A DNA stretch of 64,000 nt from NCBI GenBank assembly GCA_965262505.1, contig CBDHFM010000030.1:3596001-3660000 (forward strand), read 5' to 3'. Positions 51,726 through 59,162 of the stretch are shown piece after piece. A program made the position numbers and the translations under genes. Every line of letters starts with the position of its first letter. The first letter of the stretch is position 1. The notes under the pieces are model-generated. The model searched no databases. It had not been told where the DNA came from and worked only from the letters and a program-made list of their open reading frames with translations. The stretch is from JACPPO01 sp965262505 (GTDB lineage Bacteria; Acidobacteriota; Vicinamibacteria; Vicinamibacterales; UBA2999).

Positions 51726-52921
51726 TCGTCCTCGCAGGCGGCGACGTCGTGATGCCGGGCCAGGTTCTTCAAAACGCCTCGCTCTTGATTGACGGCGGGC
51801 GCATCGTCGCCGTCGAGCCGAGCGCCCGCGTCGATACCGCTGGCGCCACCATCGTCGAAACCCCGGAGTGCTACATCGTTCCAGGTTTTGTCGACCTGCA
51901 CGTGCACGGCGTCGGTGGGCACGACACGCTTGACGAGGGCGACCCGGTGGCGCAGATCGCGTCGCGGCTCCCGCGTTACGGGGTAACGGCGTTCTGTCCG
52001 ACCACCGTCGCCTGCACCCCGCAGGCGCTGAAGACCGTGCTCGCGCAGGTCGCGAAGGCGCGCGCCATGCGCCCGGCGACGAGCGCGCGCGTCCTGCCGG
52101 CACATCTCGAAAGTAATTTCATCAATCCTGACTACCGCGGCGCGCAGCCGGCCGAGTGCCTGCGGCTGCCGTCGGATCCTGTCGATCGCAGGGAAGGCGG
52201 GTTTTCCGCCCGCGACGTTCTCGACATCATTGCTGGCGCGAGGCCCGATGTCGGGATTGTCACGCTCGCGCCGGAACTTCCCAGGGGCGTCGAGTTGGTT
52301 CGATCGCTGGTGGCAGCGGGCACGCGCGTGTCGCTGGGTCACTCGGGCGCAAGCCTGGACGAGGCGATGGCCGCGATTGACGCCGGCGCACGGCATGCGA
52401 CGCACCTCTTCAATCGAATGGCGCCGATGACCCATCGCGCCCCCGGCGTCGCCGGCGCCGTGCTGGCGCGCGACGAAGTCGCGGCGGAGTTGATCTGCGA
52501 CGGTTACCATGTACATCCCGACATGGGCCGGATTGCCATCACGTCGAAGGGTGTGGGGCGGCTGATGGCCATTACCGACGGCACGGCGGGTTCCGGCCTG
52601 GCGGTCGGTTCGAGCGCGCGCCTTGGCGGGCGGCGAATTCGAGTAACCGAGCAGGCGGCGGTCCTGGACGATGGGACTCTGGCGGGGAGTACGCTGACGA
52701 TGGATCGGGCGTTTCGCACCATCGCGACGACGTTCGGCTTCTCAGTGGCCGATGCCGCGATGCTGTGCTCCACCACACCCGCGCGTGAGCTTGGCGTGAC
52801 CGGCGTCGGCGCGCTCGTTGAAGGGGGATCGGCCGACGTCGTCGTCCTGGATCGCCGCTTCCAGGTCGTCCGAACGTTTATCGACGGGCGGGAAGTTTAT
52901 CGAAGTGGCGCCGCCGCGTAG
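51722..52921 (+). CDS. nagA: N-acetylglucosamine-6-phosphate deacetylase
   Basis: 399 residues from GTG 51722. F-V-D-L-H-V-H-G-V-G-G-H-D is the metal HxH with the NagA-type loop, H-L-E-S-N-F-I-N-P the substrate glutamate region, L-G-H-S-G-A-S and H-A-T-H-L-F-N-R-M-A-P-M the further histidines, and M-A-I-T-D-G-T the catalytic Asp. It removes acetate from GlcNAc-6-phosphate in cell-wall sugar recycling. nagB and a PTS are not nearby. The end overlaps queC convergently by 25 bases. Confidence 0.9.
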   Translation: MIVLAGGDVVMPGQVLQNASLLIDGGRIVAVEPSARVDTAGATIVETPECYIVPGFVDLHVHGVGGHDTLDEGDPVAQIASRLPRYGVTAFCPTTVACTPQALKTVLAQVAKARAMRPATSARVLPAHLESNFINPDYRGAQPAECLRLPSDPVDRREGGFSARDVLDIIAGARPDVGIVTLAPELPRGVELVRSLVAAGTRVSLGHSGASLDEAMAAIDAGARHATHLFNRMAPMTHRAPGVAGAVLARDEVAAELICDGYHVHPDMGRIAITSKGVGRLMAITDGTAGSGLAVGSSARLGGRRIRVTEQAAVLDDGTLAGSTLTMDRAFRTIATTFGFSVADAAMLCSTTPARELGVTGVGALVEGGSADVVVLDRRFQVVRTFIDGREVYRSGAAA

Positions 52922-53565
52922 CGTGTCCTGTCCTCCACGCCAGCCGCATTGAACCCGTCACGCCGCTCGCGGCACTTGCTGCATCGCCCGCAGTGGCGGC
53001 CGCCCTGTGGATTCATGCAGGAGAGGGTCAGCTCGAGCGGTACCCCGAGCTCGACACCCAGCCGGATCACCTCGCGCTTCTCTCTGGAGGCAAATGGCGC
53101 CTCGACGACGATCGAATGAGCCAGCCCAAGGGACAGCGCGCGGGCCATCGCCTCGAAGAACTGCGACGTGGCGTCTGGAAACGGGTTGCCGGCGAGCGGT
53201 CCGAGCGCAATGCGGCCGATGCCGTGCTGCGAGCAGTAGATGGCCGCCTTGCTGAGGAGCGCGACGTTGCGTCCCGCCAGGTACACGTCTTCGTCCGGCG
53301 TATCGAACGCCGGAGGCGCTCCTCGCAGCGCCCAGTGCGTGGCGGGATACAGGTCCTCGACCGTGAATGAGAGCCGCGCGAGAGGCGCGACGCCGCGGTC
53401 AAAGGGTGCCGTGGCGAGCAGCCGATCGAGCGCCGCGAGCTCGTCGCGCTCCCAGGCGAGACCGGTGCTGATGTAGATCGGGTGCACCTCGCCCGCTCGT
53501 GCCTCGGCTGCCGCCAGCACCGCGCTGTCGAGACCGGCCGAAAGAAGCACGGCGGTCGGCGTCAT
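52897..53565 (-). CDS. queC: 7-cyano-7-deazaguanine synthase
   Basis: 222 residues from ATG 53565 (M-T-P-T-A-V-L-L-S-A-G-L-D-S-A-V). S-A-G-L-D-S is the PP-loop. C-terminal C-M-N-P-Q-G-G-R-H-C-G-R-C-S-K-C is the zinc site of QueC. It makes preQ0 from carboxy-deazaguanine with ATP and ammonia, on the queuosine path. Divergent from queD with only 19 bases between start codons, so promoters must overlap neighbouring coding sequence. Confidence 0.88.
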   Translation of the reverse strand: MTPTAVLLSAGLDSAVLAAAEARAGEVHPIYISTGLAWERDELAALDRLLATAPFDRGVAPLARLSFTVEDLYPATHWALRGAPPAFDTPDEDVYLAGRNVALLSKAAIYCSQHGIGRIALGPLAGNPFPDATSQFFEAMARALSLGLAHSIVVEAPFASREKREVIRLGVELGVPLELTLSCMNPQGGRHCGRCSKCRERRDGFNAAGVEDRTRYAAAPLR

Positions 53566-53570
53566 TTCGC

Positions 53571-53576
53571 TAAGAT
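53571..53576 (+). promoter_or_regulatory. Candidate -10 box (TAAGAT) for queD
   Basis: TAAGAT ends eight bases before the ATG at 53585. Its -35 would fall within queC. No Shine-Dalgarno in the gap. Confidence 0.35.
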
Positions 53577-53584
53577 TACTGGCT

Positions 53585-53986
53585 ATGTACTCGGTCACCA
53601 AACGAATCGACTTCTGCTACGGCCATCGCCTGCTCGACTACGACGGCATCTGCAGGCATCCGCACGGCCACAACGCCGTCGCCGAGATCGAAGTGCGCGC
53701 CGAGGAGCTGGATCGGCGCAACATGGTCGTAGATTTCAGCGATATCAAACGGCTCGTCAAGGAATGGATCGATCGCGAGCTCGACCATCGGATGATCCTG
53801 CGCCAGGACGATCCGCTGGTGAAGGCACTCCAGGCGCTGGGAGAGCCGGTCTACCTGCTCGATAGCAATCCAACCGTTGAGCGCATCGCGCGTCTGGTGT
53901 TCGACGTTTCCCGTGAGCACGGGCTGCCTGTCGACCGGGTGACCGTCTGGGAGACGCCCTCGTCATGGGCCACGTACGCCGGCTGA
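53585..53986 (+). CDS. queD: 6-carboxytetrahydropterin synthase
   Basis: 133 residues. F-C-Y-G-H-R-L and R-H-P-H-G-H-N supply the three zinc histidines, with the catalytic residues in I-C-R-H and the C-terminal V-T-V-W-E-T-P. It makes carboxytetrahydropterin from dihydroneopterin triphosphate, before QueE and QueC. The first histidine is preceded by Cys-Tyr-Gly rather than the usual S-A-x-H, a modest variation. Overlaps the HAD gene by 22 bases. Confidence 0.88.
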   Translation: MYSVTKRIDFCYGHRLLDYDGICRHPHGHNAVAEIEVRAEELDRRNMVVDFSDIKRLVKEWIDRELDHRMILRQDDPLVKALQALGEPVYLLDSNPTVERIARLVFDVSREHGLPVDRVTVWETPSSWATYAG

Positions 53987-54651
53987 TCGCCTTCGACCTG
54001 GACGGGACGCTCGTCGACTCCCGGCGTGACCTCGCCGAGTCAGCCAATCAACTCATTGCAGACCTGGGCGGCGTCCCGCTGCCCGAAGACGCCGTCGGCC
54101 GAATGGTCGGGGAAGGCGCCGCGCTGCTCGTTCGACGGGCGCTGACCGCCGCGGGCATCGGCGATGTGCCGGGTGGCCTGTCAGCAGCGCTCTCGAGATT
54201 TCTGGAGGCTTACGACAGCCGTCTTCTGAACCACACGCGCGCGTATGACGGCGTTGCCGAGGCGGTGCTCGTGGCCCGCCGGCACGCGCATGTCGCGGTG
54301 CTCACCAACAAGCCGGCGCGTGCAAGCGAGCGCATCCTGGCGGGGCTTGGATTGCGCGGGCTGTTTGACGACGTGGTCGGCGGGGACGGACCGCTGCCTC
54401 GGAAGCCCGACCCGGCGGCGCTCGTCGCACTGATGGAGCGGGCCGGCGCGACAGCCTCCAACACGCTGCTCGTCGGCGATTCGACGATCGATCATCAAAC
54501 CGCGCGCCGGGCTTCCAGCCGATGCTGCCTGGCGGCGTACGGCTTCGGGTACGCGACGTTTCCCGCTGAGCAATTGACCGGCGAGGAATGGATCGCGGCG
54601 GAGCCCCAGGAGCTGGCCGGAATATTCGAGCGGTTCACGGCTGCGATGTGA
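53965..54651 (+). CDS. HAD-family phosphatase (phosphoglycolate phosphatase-like)
   Basis: 228 residues. F-D-L-D-G-T-L-V-D-S is HAD motif I, L-T-N-K-P motif II and K-P-D-P with G-D-S-T-I-D motifs III and IV. A four-helix cap lies between motifs I and II, as in Gph/PGP. It overlaps queD, so co-expressed, though it need not act in queuosine synthesis. Substrate uncertain. Ends one base before the convergent di-heme gene. Confidence 0.85.
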   Translation: MGHVRRLIAFDLDGTLVDSRRDLAESANQLIADLGGVPLPEDAVGRMVGEGAALLVRRALTAAGIGDVPGGLSAALSRFLEAYDSRLLNHTRAYDGVAEAVLVARRHAHVAVLTNKPARASERILAGLGLRGLFDDVVGGDGPLPRKPDPAALVALMERAGATASNTLLVGDSTIDHQTARRASSRCCLAAYGFGYATFPAEQLTGEEWIAAEPQELAGIFERFTAAM

Positions 54652-54652
54652 T

Positions 54653-55867
54653 TCAGAGCGACGTGAGGAATGCCATGAGGGCTGCCCTGACGTCATCGGA
54701 TGATTGGTCGAACCGACGCCGCGAGAGCTCGGCTTCTCCCGCGTGGCGTCGAATCGCATCCTGGATCGTTGCGGCTGAGCCGTCATGCAGAAGCGGCCGG
54801 CGGCTCCGAAGTCCCCACAACGCCGGCGTCCGAATCCCCTCGGGAGCGCCCGCCGCTTGCTGAATGCCGTCGCCGGTGCCGATATCGTGCAGCAGCAGAT
54901 CCGAGAAGAGCGGTACCGAACGACGGTGGAACAACGGATTCGCACTCGGTCCAGTGGTGAGCGATGGGACGTGGCACGTCGCGCATCCGAGCGCCCCGAA
55001 CATCTGCTCACCAGCTCTGGTGGTCTCGTCAAGAGGACCGCGGCCGAGCGGCGCGAGGAATTTCATGAAGCCGACGAAATTGTCGATGCCCCGCAGGCCC
55101 GTTTGCGGATCCCTCACGTCTTCGGGATCGGGCAGCGGATCGCACACTCGCATGCGATCCTGCGAGACGCCGATGGCCAGCTCCTGCGGGAAGAGATCGT
55201 TGGTGATCCCCATCTCGTTGCGATACGCATCGGCGCCAAAGACGATGAGTGTCGCATGCTGTGCCTTCCAGCCAAACCGGCCAACACGCCGCTCTCCGGA
55301 CGCGAGATCGACGACAAGCGCCGCACGACCGCTGACACCGTCGCGGTCTACGTCGAAGGGGTCTTCGAGTTCGAGCAACGTGTCGTCCGGGATAGCTTCA
55401 ACCAGGCCGGCCCCAAAGAGTGGAATCGGCACCCGGCGGGCCACGATCGTTGCCTCCGAGGGGATGATCGCGTGACACGCATGGCTTGGAACCGAGAACA
55501 GTTGGAACAGTGATTCTCCCGAAGCATCGAGCGGAATGAACTCGCCTCGTGACCCGCGACGGCCGGCGCGGACTTCCGCAATCGTGCTCGTGCCGCCAAC
55601 CGCCGGTACGCTGTGGCAGACGCCGCAACTCGTGCCGTTGTACGCCGGCCCCAGGCCTTCTTCAGCGGTCTCGACTTCCAGAAAATCATCCAAACCGATC
55701 CGAAACTCTTCGAACTCCACGGGCGTTACGCCGGGGAGCGGGTCGCCCGGCATCGGCGCGCGCAGCTGTGCGAAGAGCAGCCCGCTCAGACACACCACCA
55801 GGCTGGTGGCGACGAGGAGAGCCGGCCGGGAATGCGCGCGAGAGGATGGACGGTCGTTGCGCAGCAC
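54653..55867 (-). CDS. Di-heme oxidoreductase / putative peroxidase
   Basis: 404 residues from GTG 55867 (ribosome site AGGA about 11 bases upstream); a longer frame to 55930 overlaps the preceding gene. An N-terminal hydrophobic anchor or signal (about 17-40) is followed by two c-type heme sites: C-G-V-C-H near residue 80 and C-A-T-C-H near 300. Body matches the DHOR-type putative peroxidases (R-F-G-W-K-A-Q-H-A-T and H-D-G-S-A-A-T-I-Q-D-A). Periplasmic redox role likely; partner unknown. Last gene of the DtxR-porin arm. Confidence 0.84.
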   Translation of the reverse strand: MLRNDRPSSRAHSRPALLVATSLVVCLSGLLFAQLRAPMPGDPLPGVTPVEFEEFRIGLDDFLEVETAEEGLGPAYNGTSCGVCHSVPAVGGTSTIAEVRAGRRGSRGEFIPLDASGESLFQLFSVPSHACHAIIPSEATIVARRVPIPLFGAGLVEAIPDDTLLELEDPFDVDRDGVSGRAALVVDLASGERRVGRFGWKAQHATLIVFGADAYRNEMGITNDLFPQELAIGVSQDRMRVCDPLPDPEDVRDPQTGLRGIDNFVGFMKFLAPLGRGPLDETTRAGEQMFGALGCATCHVPSLTTGPSANPLFHRRSVPLFSDLLLHDIGTGDGIQQAAGAPEGIRTPALWGLRSRRPLLHDGSAATIQDAIRRHAGEAELSRRRFDQSSDDVRAALMAFLTSL

Positions 55868-55880
55868 AGCTGATCTTTTC

Positions 55881-56255
55881 CTAGTCGGTGGCGACGATGA
55901 CGCCGCGCATGAACGGATGTCCGGCACCACAGAGCCGGGAACATTCGAATGTGTAGCGGCCTGCCTCTGGCTGGAACATGACGGTCGCTTCGCCTCCGCG
56001 GCTGGGGATCTCCAAATCGATGTCGGTGCCGACGAGGTGGAATCCGTAGATCGTGTCTTCGCTCCGAAGCTGAATTGCGAGGCGGGTCCCCGCTTCCACC
56101 TCTATTTGGGAAGGTGTAAACCTGAAACGCTCGGCGACGATCTCGATGACCTGGACGTCCTGCGCGGCGGCGGCCTTCGAGGGCCACGCAGACGTTCCGA
56201 CGACGATCGCCGCGACGAGCAGGACGACACTGAGCGAGCCGAGCACGTATCGCAT
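55881..56255 (-). CDS. Membrane-anchored CuA-type cupredoxin (cytochrome c oxidase subunit II-like)
   Basis: 124 residues from ATG 56255. An N-terminal helix (about 1-25) anchors a single cupredoxin domain. G-F-H-L-V-G supplies the first His and F-E-C-S-R-L-C-G-A-G-H-P-F-M the Cys-x3-Cys...His...Met of a CuA centre. It is much shorter than a true oxidase subunit II (one helix, no partners), so a stand-alone electron carrier is likely. The ATG overlaps the stop of the DtxR-porin gene (ATGA), coupling them. Confidence 0.85.
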   Translation of the reverse strand: MRYVLGSLSVVLLVAAIVVGTSAWPSKAAAAQDVQVIEIVAERFRFTPSQIEVEAGTRLAIQLRSEDTIYGFHLVGTDIDLEIPSRGGEATVMFQPEAGRYTFECSRLCGAGHPFMRGVIVATD

Positions 56256-58039
56256 CAGAACCACCATCCCAATCCGAGATTGAACGAATTCGGAGCCTGG
56301 ATCACCGAGCTTCGACTGCGAACGATCGAGTAATCCACCTTCACGGCAATGTCGGGATGCGGCCAGTAGTTGGCGCCGATCACCCAGGCATTACGGTCGA
56401 ACTCGGGAAGACCCACGTAACCCTGCGGCATCTTGAACTGTGTGTCGAAGTTCTCATAGCGCACGAAGGCGCCGACATCGCCGAACCGGGTGCCAGAGAT
56501 AGCCCGATATCCGGCTTCCGTGTAGAAGCCACGCAGGCTGCGCGCGATGTTGGGGTTGACGCCGATGCGCACTGCCAGCGTGTCGTTCAGCCGGCCGACA
56601 TTATCGAGCCAGCTCTGCGCGAATTGCCCCTGGAGATCGACGCGGCCACGCGAGTAACGGGCGTCGGCTTCGATAAGCGACACGGGAACGTCGAACTGGG
56701 GGCGGAACTCGAAGCCCGAGCGGCCGGTCCATGCGCTCGCGCCGACCGTGAGACCGGGGTAGCCCACGTATTCGACGCGGCCGGTCACAGCGGGTCGACC
56801 CATGTTCGCATTTGCTCCCTTTTGCCGGCCCTCGCGTACGCCCTCATCGGCATTGAACTCAGCCGCATTCAGCGGCGCGGTCACGAAAGCCCTGTAGCGC
56901 CAGCCGCGGCCGACCTCGCCGTGGACGCCGGCTCCCACCTCGAACCACGTTGACGGCACGATCACGGTGTCCACGAACGGGCGTTCGACGCCGTAGTACG
57001 ACGGCGGCTCGTGTCGCTCGTTGATAATCCCGATTGGCATCAACATCATCCCTGTGCGCACATTGAAGGCGCGTGTCAGGAGGAAGTCGATGTACGCCTG
57101 CTCCAACTCGAGCTCGCCAGCCTCCTCGAGCCCTTCGACCAACGCATGTTCCAGCTCCAACTCCCCCACGAAACGGATGCGATCCGTGAAGGAGTGGGCG
57201 AAAAGCAAGACGAAGCGATGGAAGTCAACCTTCGGGTCTTGGAACTCCGGCTTGTTGAAATGCAGATCCATGTAGCCGGCAACGGTTGTGCGAGGTGGTT
57301 CGGGTCTCCCTTGGGTGTTCTGCGCGAGGACCGGTGCGGCAAGCAGGCATAGGAAAATCATCGCGGCAGCCGTGAAGTGCACCAGCACTTTCGATGCGGC
57401 GCGGGCACCTATCGTGATCCGCTGATCGTCCTTGCCGCGTACGCGCACGCTGTCGGATGCCGCGTCGCGGTCCTCGACCTCTATCGACTCGCCGGGTTTC
57501 AGATGGTGATTCTCGATAAAGCGCAGAAAACCCTTGTCCTGATCGATGACGCGCGTGATGGTGACCTGCATGTGGAGCGGACAGGTGAGCAGGGTCTGGG
57601 CGGGTTGCGGCTTGATGACGCCTTCCGGGTCTGGGATGGGGTCGCCGTGGGGATCGACCTCCGGCCGGCCGAGCATCTCGTCCATGCGATTGATCAGGCG
57701 ATCGGACACGACGTGCTCGAGCTGCTCTGCCTCGTCGTGTACTTCGTCCCACCGGTACCCCATGACCCGGACGAGGAACAACTCAACCACCCGGTGACGC
57801 CGCACGACCAGCGCCGCGAGCTTCTCGCCGGCCTCCGTCAGCGCGACCCCGGTGTATGGCTCGTATTCCACAAGACCCGACTCCGAGAGCGTCTTCACCA
57901 TCGTCGTGGCCGTCCCGGGGGTGACCCCGAGCGCGGAGGCGAGCTGGCCCATGGGCAAAAGTCGGTTCGGGTGGCTCAACGCGCCCACCCCGAGGTAAAT
58001 CGCCTTCAGGTAGTTCTCGACTGTGCTGGACGGCAGCAT
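56255..58039 (-). CDS. Fusion of DtxR/MntR-like regulator with outer-membrane beta-barrel
   Basis: 594 residues in one uninterrupted frame. Residues 1-75 are a winged helix (L-A-S-A-L-G-V-T-P-G-T-A-T-T-M-V-K-T-L). Residues 76-150 hold the dimer/metal domain with H82 and E-Q-L-E-H (E105, E108, H109). Residues 150-220 look like a FeoA/SH3 domain. Residues 217-240 (A-A-A-M-I-F-L-C-L-L-A-A-P-V-L-A-Q) are a signal peptide, followed by a barrel of about 354 residues ending W-W-F. There is no stop between the parts; ATG 57361 or a GTG near 57382-57388 could start the barrel separately. Two cellular compartments in one frame are hard to reconcile, so internal initiation is the main alternative. Confidence 0.8.
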   Translation of the reverse strand: MLPSSTVENYLKAIYLGVGALSHPNRLLPMGQLASALGVTPGTATTMVKTLSESGLVEYEPYTGVALTEAGEKLAALVVRRHRVVELFLVRVMGYRWDEVHDEAEQLEHVVSDRLINRMDEMLGRPEVDPHGDPIPDPEGVIKPQPAQTLLTCPLHMQVTITRVIDQDKGFLRFIENHHLKPGESIEVEDRDAASDSVRVRGKDDQRITIGARAASKVLVHFTAAAMIFLCLLAAPVLAQNTQGRPEPPRTTVAGYMDLHFNKPEFQDPKVDFHRFVLLFAHSFTDRIRFVGELELEHALVEGLEEAGELELEQAYIDFLLTRAFNVRTGMMLMPIGIINERHEPPSYYGVERPFVDTVIVPSTWFEVGAGVHGEVGRGWRYRAFVTAPLNAAEFNADEGVREGRQKGANANMGRPAVTGRVEYVGYPGLTVGASAWTGRSGFEFRPQFDVPVSLIEADARYSRGRVDLQGQFAQSWLDNVGRLNDTLAVRIGVNPNIARSLRGFYTEAGYRAISGTRFGDVGAFVRYENFDTQFKMPQGYVGLPEFDRNAWVIGANYWPHPDIAVKVDYSIVRSRSSVIQAPNSFNLGLGWWF

Positions 58040-58062
58040 TTCCGGGCAGTGTAACAGACTTT

Positions 58063-58072
58063 TGACCGGTCA
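58063..58072. promoter_or_regulatory. Palindrome TGACCGGTCA, candidate metal-regulator operator
   Basis: Perfect 10-bp inverted repeat in the 79-base gap between the divergent DtxR-porin and multicopper oxidase genes. Flanking direct repeats TTTGAC (58061, 58076 and 58105) add to the site. Its position suits control of both arms by the DtxR-like domain. Confidence 0.45.
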
Positions 58073-58076
58073 TGAT

Positions 58077-58106
58077 TTGACTTTCCACTAATCCATAAAG
58101 TATTTT
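58077..58106 (+). promoter_or_regulatory. Sigma-70-type promoter of the multicopper oxidase operon
   Basis: TTGACT (58077-58082), 18-base spacer, TATTTT (58101-58106), 12 bases before the ATG at 58119. The palindrome at 58063-58072 lies just upstream. Confidence 0.5.
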
Positions 58107-58118
58107 TGACTACTCGAA

Positions 58119-59162
58119 ATGTGGTTCAGTAGACGATCGTGGCTTCGCGCCACCGGACTCGCCTCATTGGCGGGCAGTTTCGTTGGAGGTGCGCGGCTGG
58201 CGGGTCAGGGGAGCCGCCCGGCGCTTCACCCGCCGCATGATGCCCGCGTCATGGGCACCGTCGGCAGCACCGCGCCGGACGGTTTCGATCCATCGACGTA
58301 CCTGAGGAGCTGGAACTTTGGTGAGTTGCCGCCGGCGGAGCGCGCGAAGTTCTACCGGGAGACGCCGCGTCCGGATGGCACGATGCTGCGCGAGTACGAG
58401 ATCTTCGCAGCCGAACGTGAAATCGAGGTCGCGCCCGGAATGTTTTTTCCCGCATGGACCTACAACGGTCAGGTGCCGGGGCCGACGATTCGTGCCACCG
58501 AGGGTGATCGCGTCCGCGTCAATTTCCGCAATCTTGGTTCCCATCCGCACTCGATACATTTCCACGGCTGGCACCCACCCGTGATGGACGGTGCGCTCGC
58601 GGGCCAGGAAGTGCCGCCAGGCCAGACGTTTGTCTATGAGTTCGACGCGGACCCGTTCGGCCTGCATCTCTATCACTGCCACACGGTGCCGCTGAAGCGG
58701 CACATTCACAAGGGCCTGTACGGCGCGGTCATCATCGACCCGAGGGCATCGAGCGGCAGCCGCCCTCCCGCCGACGAATTCGTGATGGTCATGAACGCCT
58801 TTGACACGACCTTCGACGCCGAAAATGAAGTGTACGCGGTGAACACGGTGGCCAACGCGTACATGCGCGAGCCCATTCGCGTCACGGTGGGCCGGCTGGT
58901 CCGCATTTACCTCGTGAACCTCACGGAGTTCGACCCGGTAAACAGCCTGCACCTGCATGGGATGTTTTTTGACGTTTATCGCACCGGCACTTCGCTCACC
59001 CCGAGCGAACGGACCGACACGATCATGTTGTGTCAGGGCGAGCGAGCCATCCTCGAGACCACGTTCCGGTACCCCGGCGACTTCATGTTCCACGCTCACC
59101 AGAGCGAGTTCGCCGAACTGGGGTGGATGGGCCTGTTCCGCGCGGAGGCGCCGCCCGCGTGA
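58119..59162 (+). CDS. Two-domain multicopper oxidase
   Basis: 347 residues with a Tat-type signal (S-R-R-S-W-L-R-A-T-G-L-A). Copper-binding histidines are in H-S-I-H-F-H-G-W-H, H-L-Y-H-C-H-T-V-P-L-K-R-H-I-H (first domain, type 1 and trinuclear) and N-S-L-H-L-H-G-M, M-F-H-A-H-Q-S-E-F (second domain). The build fits small two-domain oxidases or nitrite-reductase-like proteins that work as trimers. Periplasmic oxidation of Cu(I), Fe(II) or Mn(II) is likely. The TGA stop overlaps the next GTG. Confidence 0.88.
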   Translation: MWFSRRSWLRATGLASLAGSFVGGARLAGQGSRPALHPPHDARVMGTVGSTAPDGFDPSTYLRSWNFGELPPAERAKFYRETPRPDGTMLREYEIFAAEREIEVAPGMFFPAWTYNGQVPGPTIRATEGDRVRVNFRNLGSHPHSIHFHGWHPPVMDGALAGQEVPPGQTFVYEFDADPFGLHLYHCHTVPLKRHIHKGLYGAVIIDPRASSGSRPPADEFVMVMNAFDTTFDAENEVYAVNTVANAYMREPIRVTVGRLVRIYLVNLTEFDPVNSLHLHGMFFDVYRTGTSLTPSERTDTIMLCQGERAILETTFRYPGDFMFHAHQSEFAELGWMGLFRAEAPPA

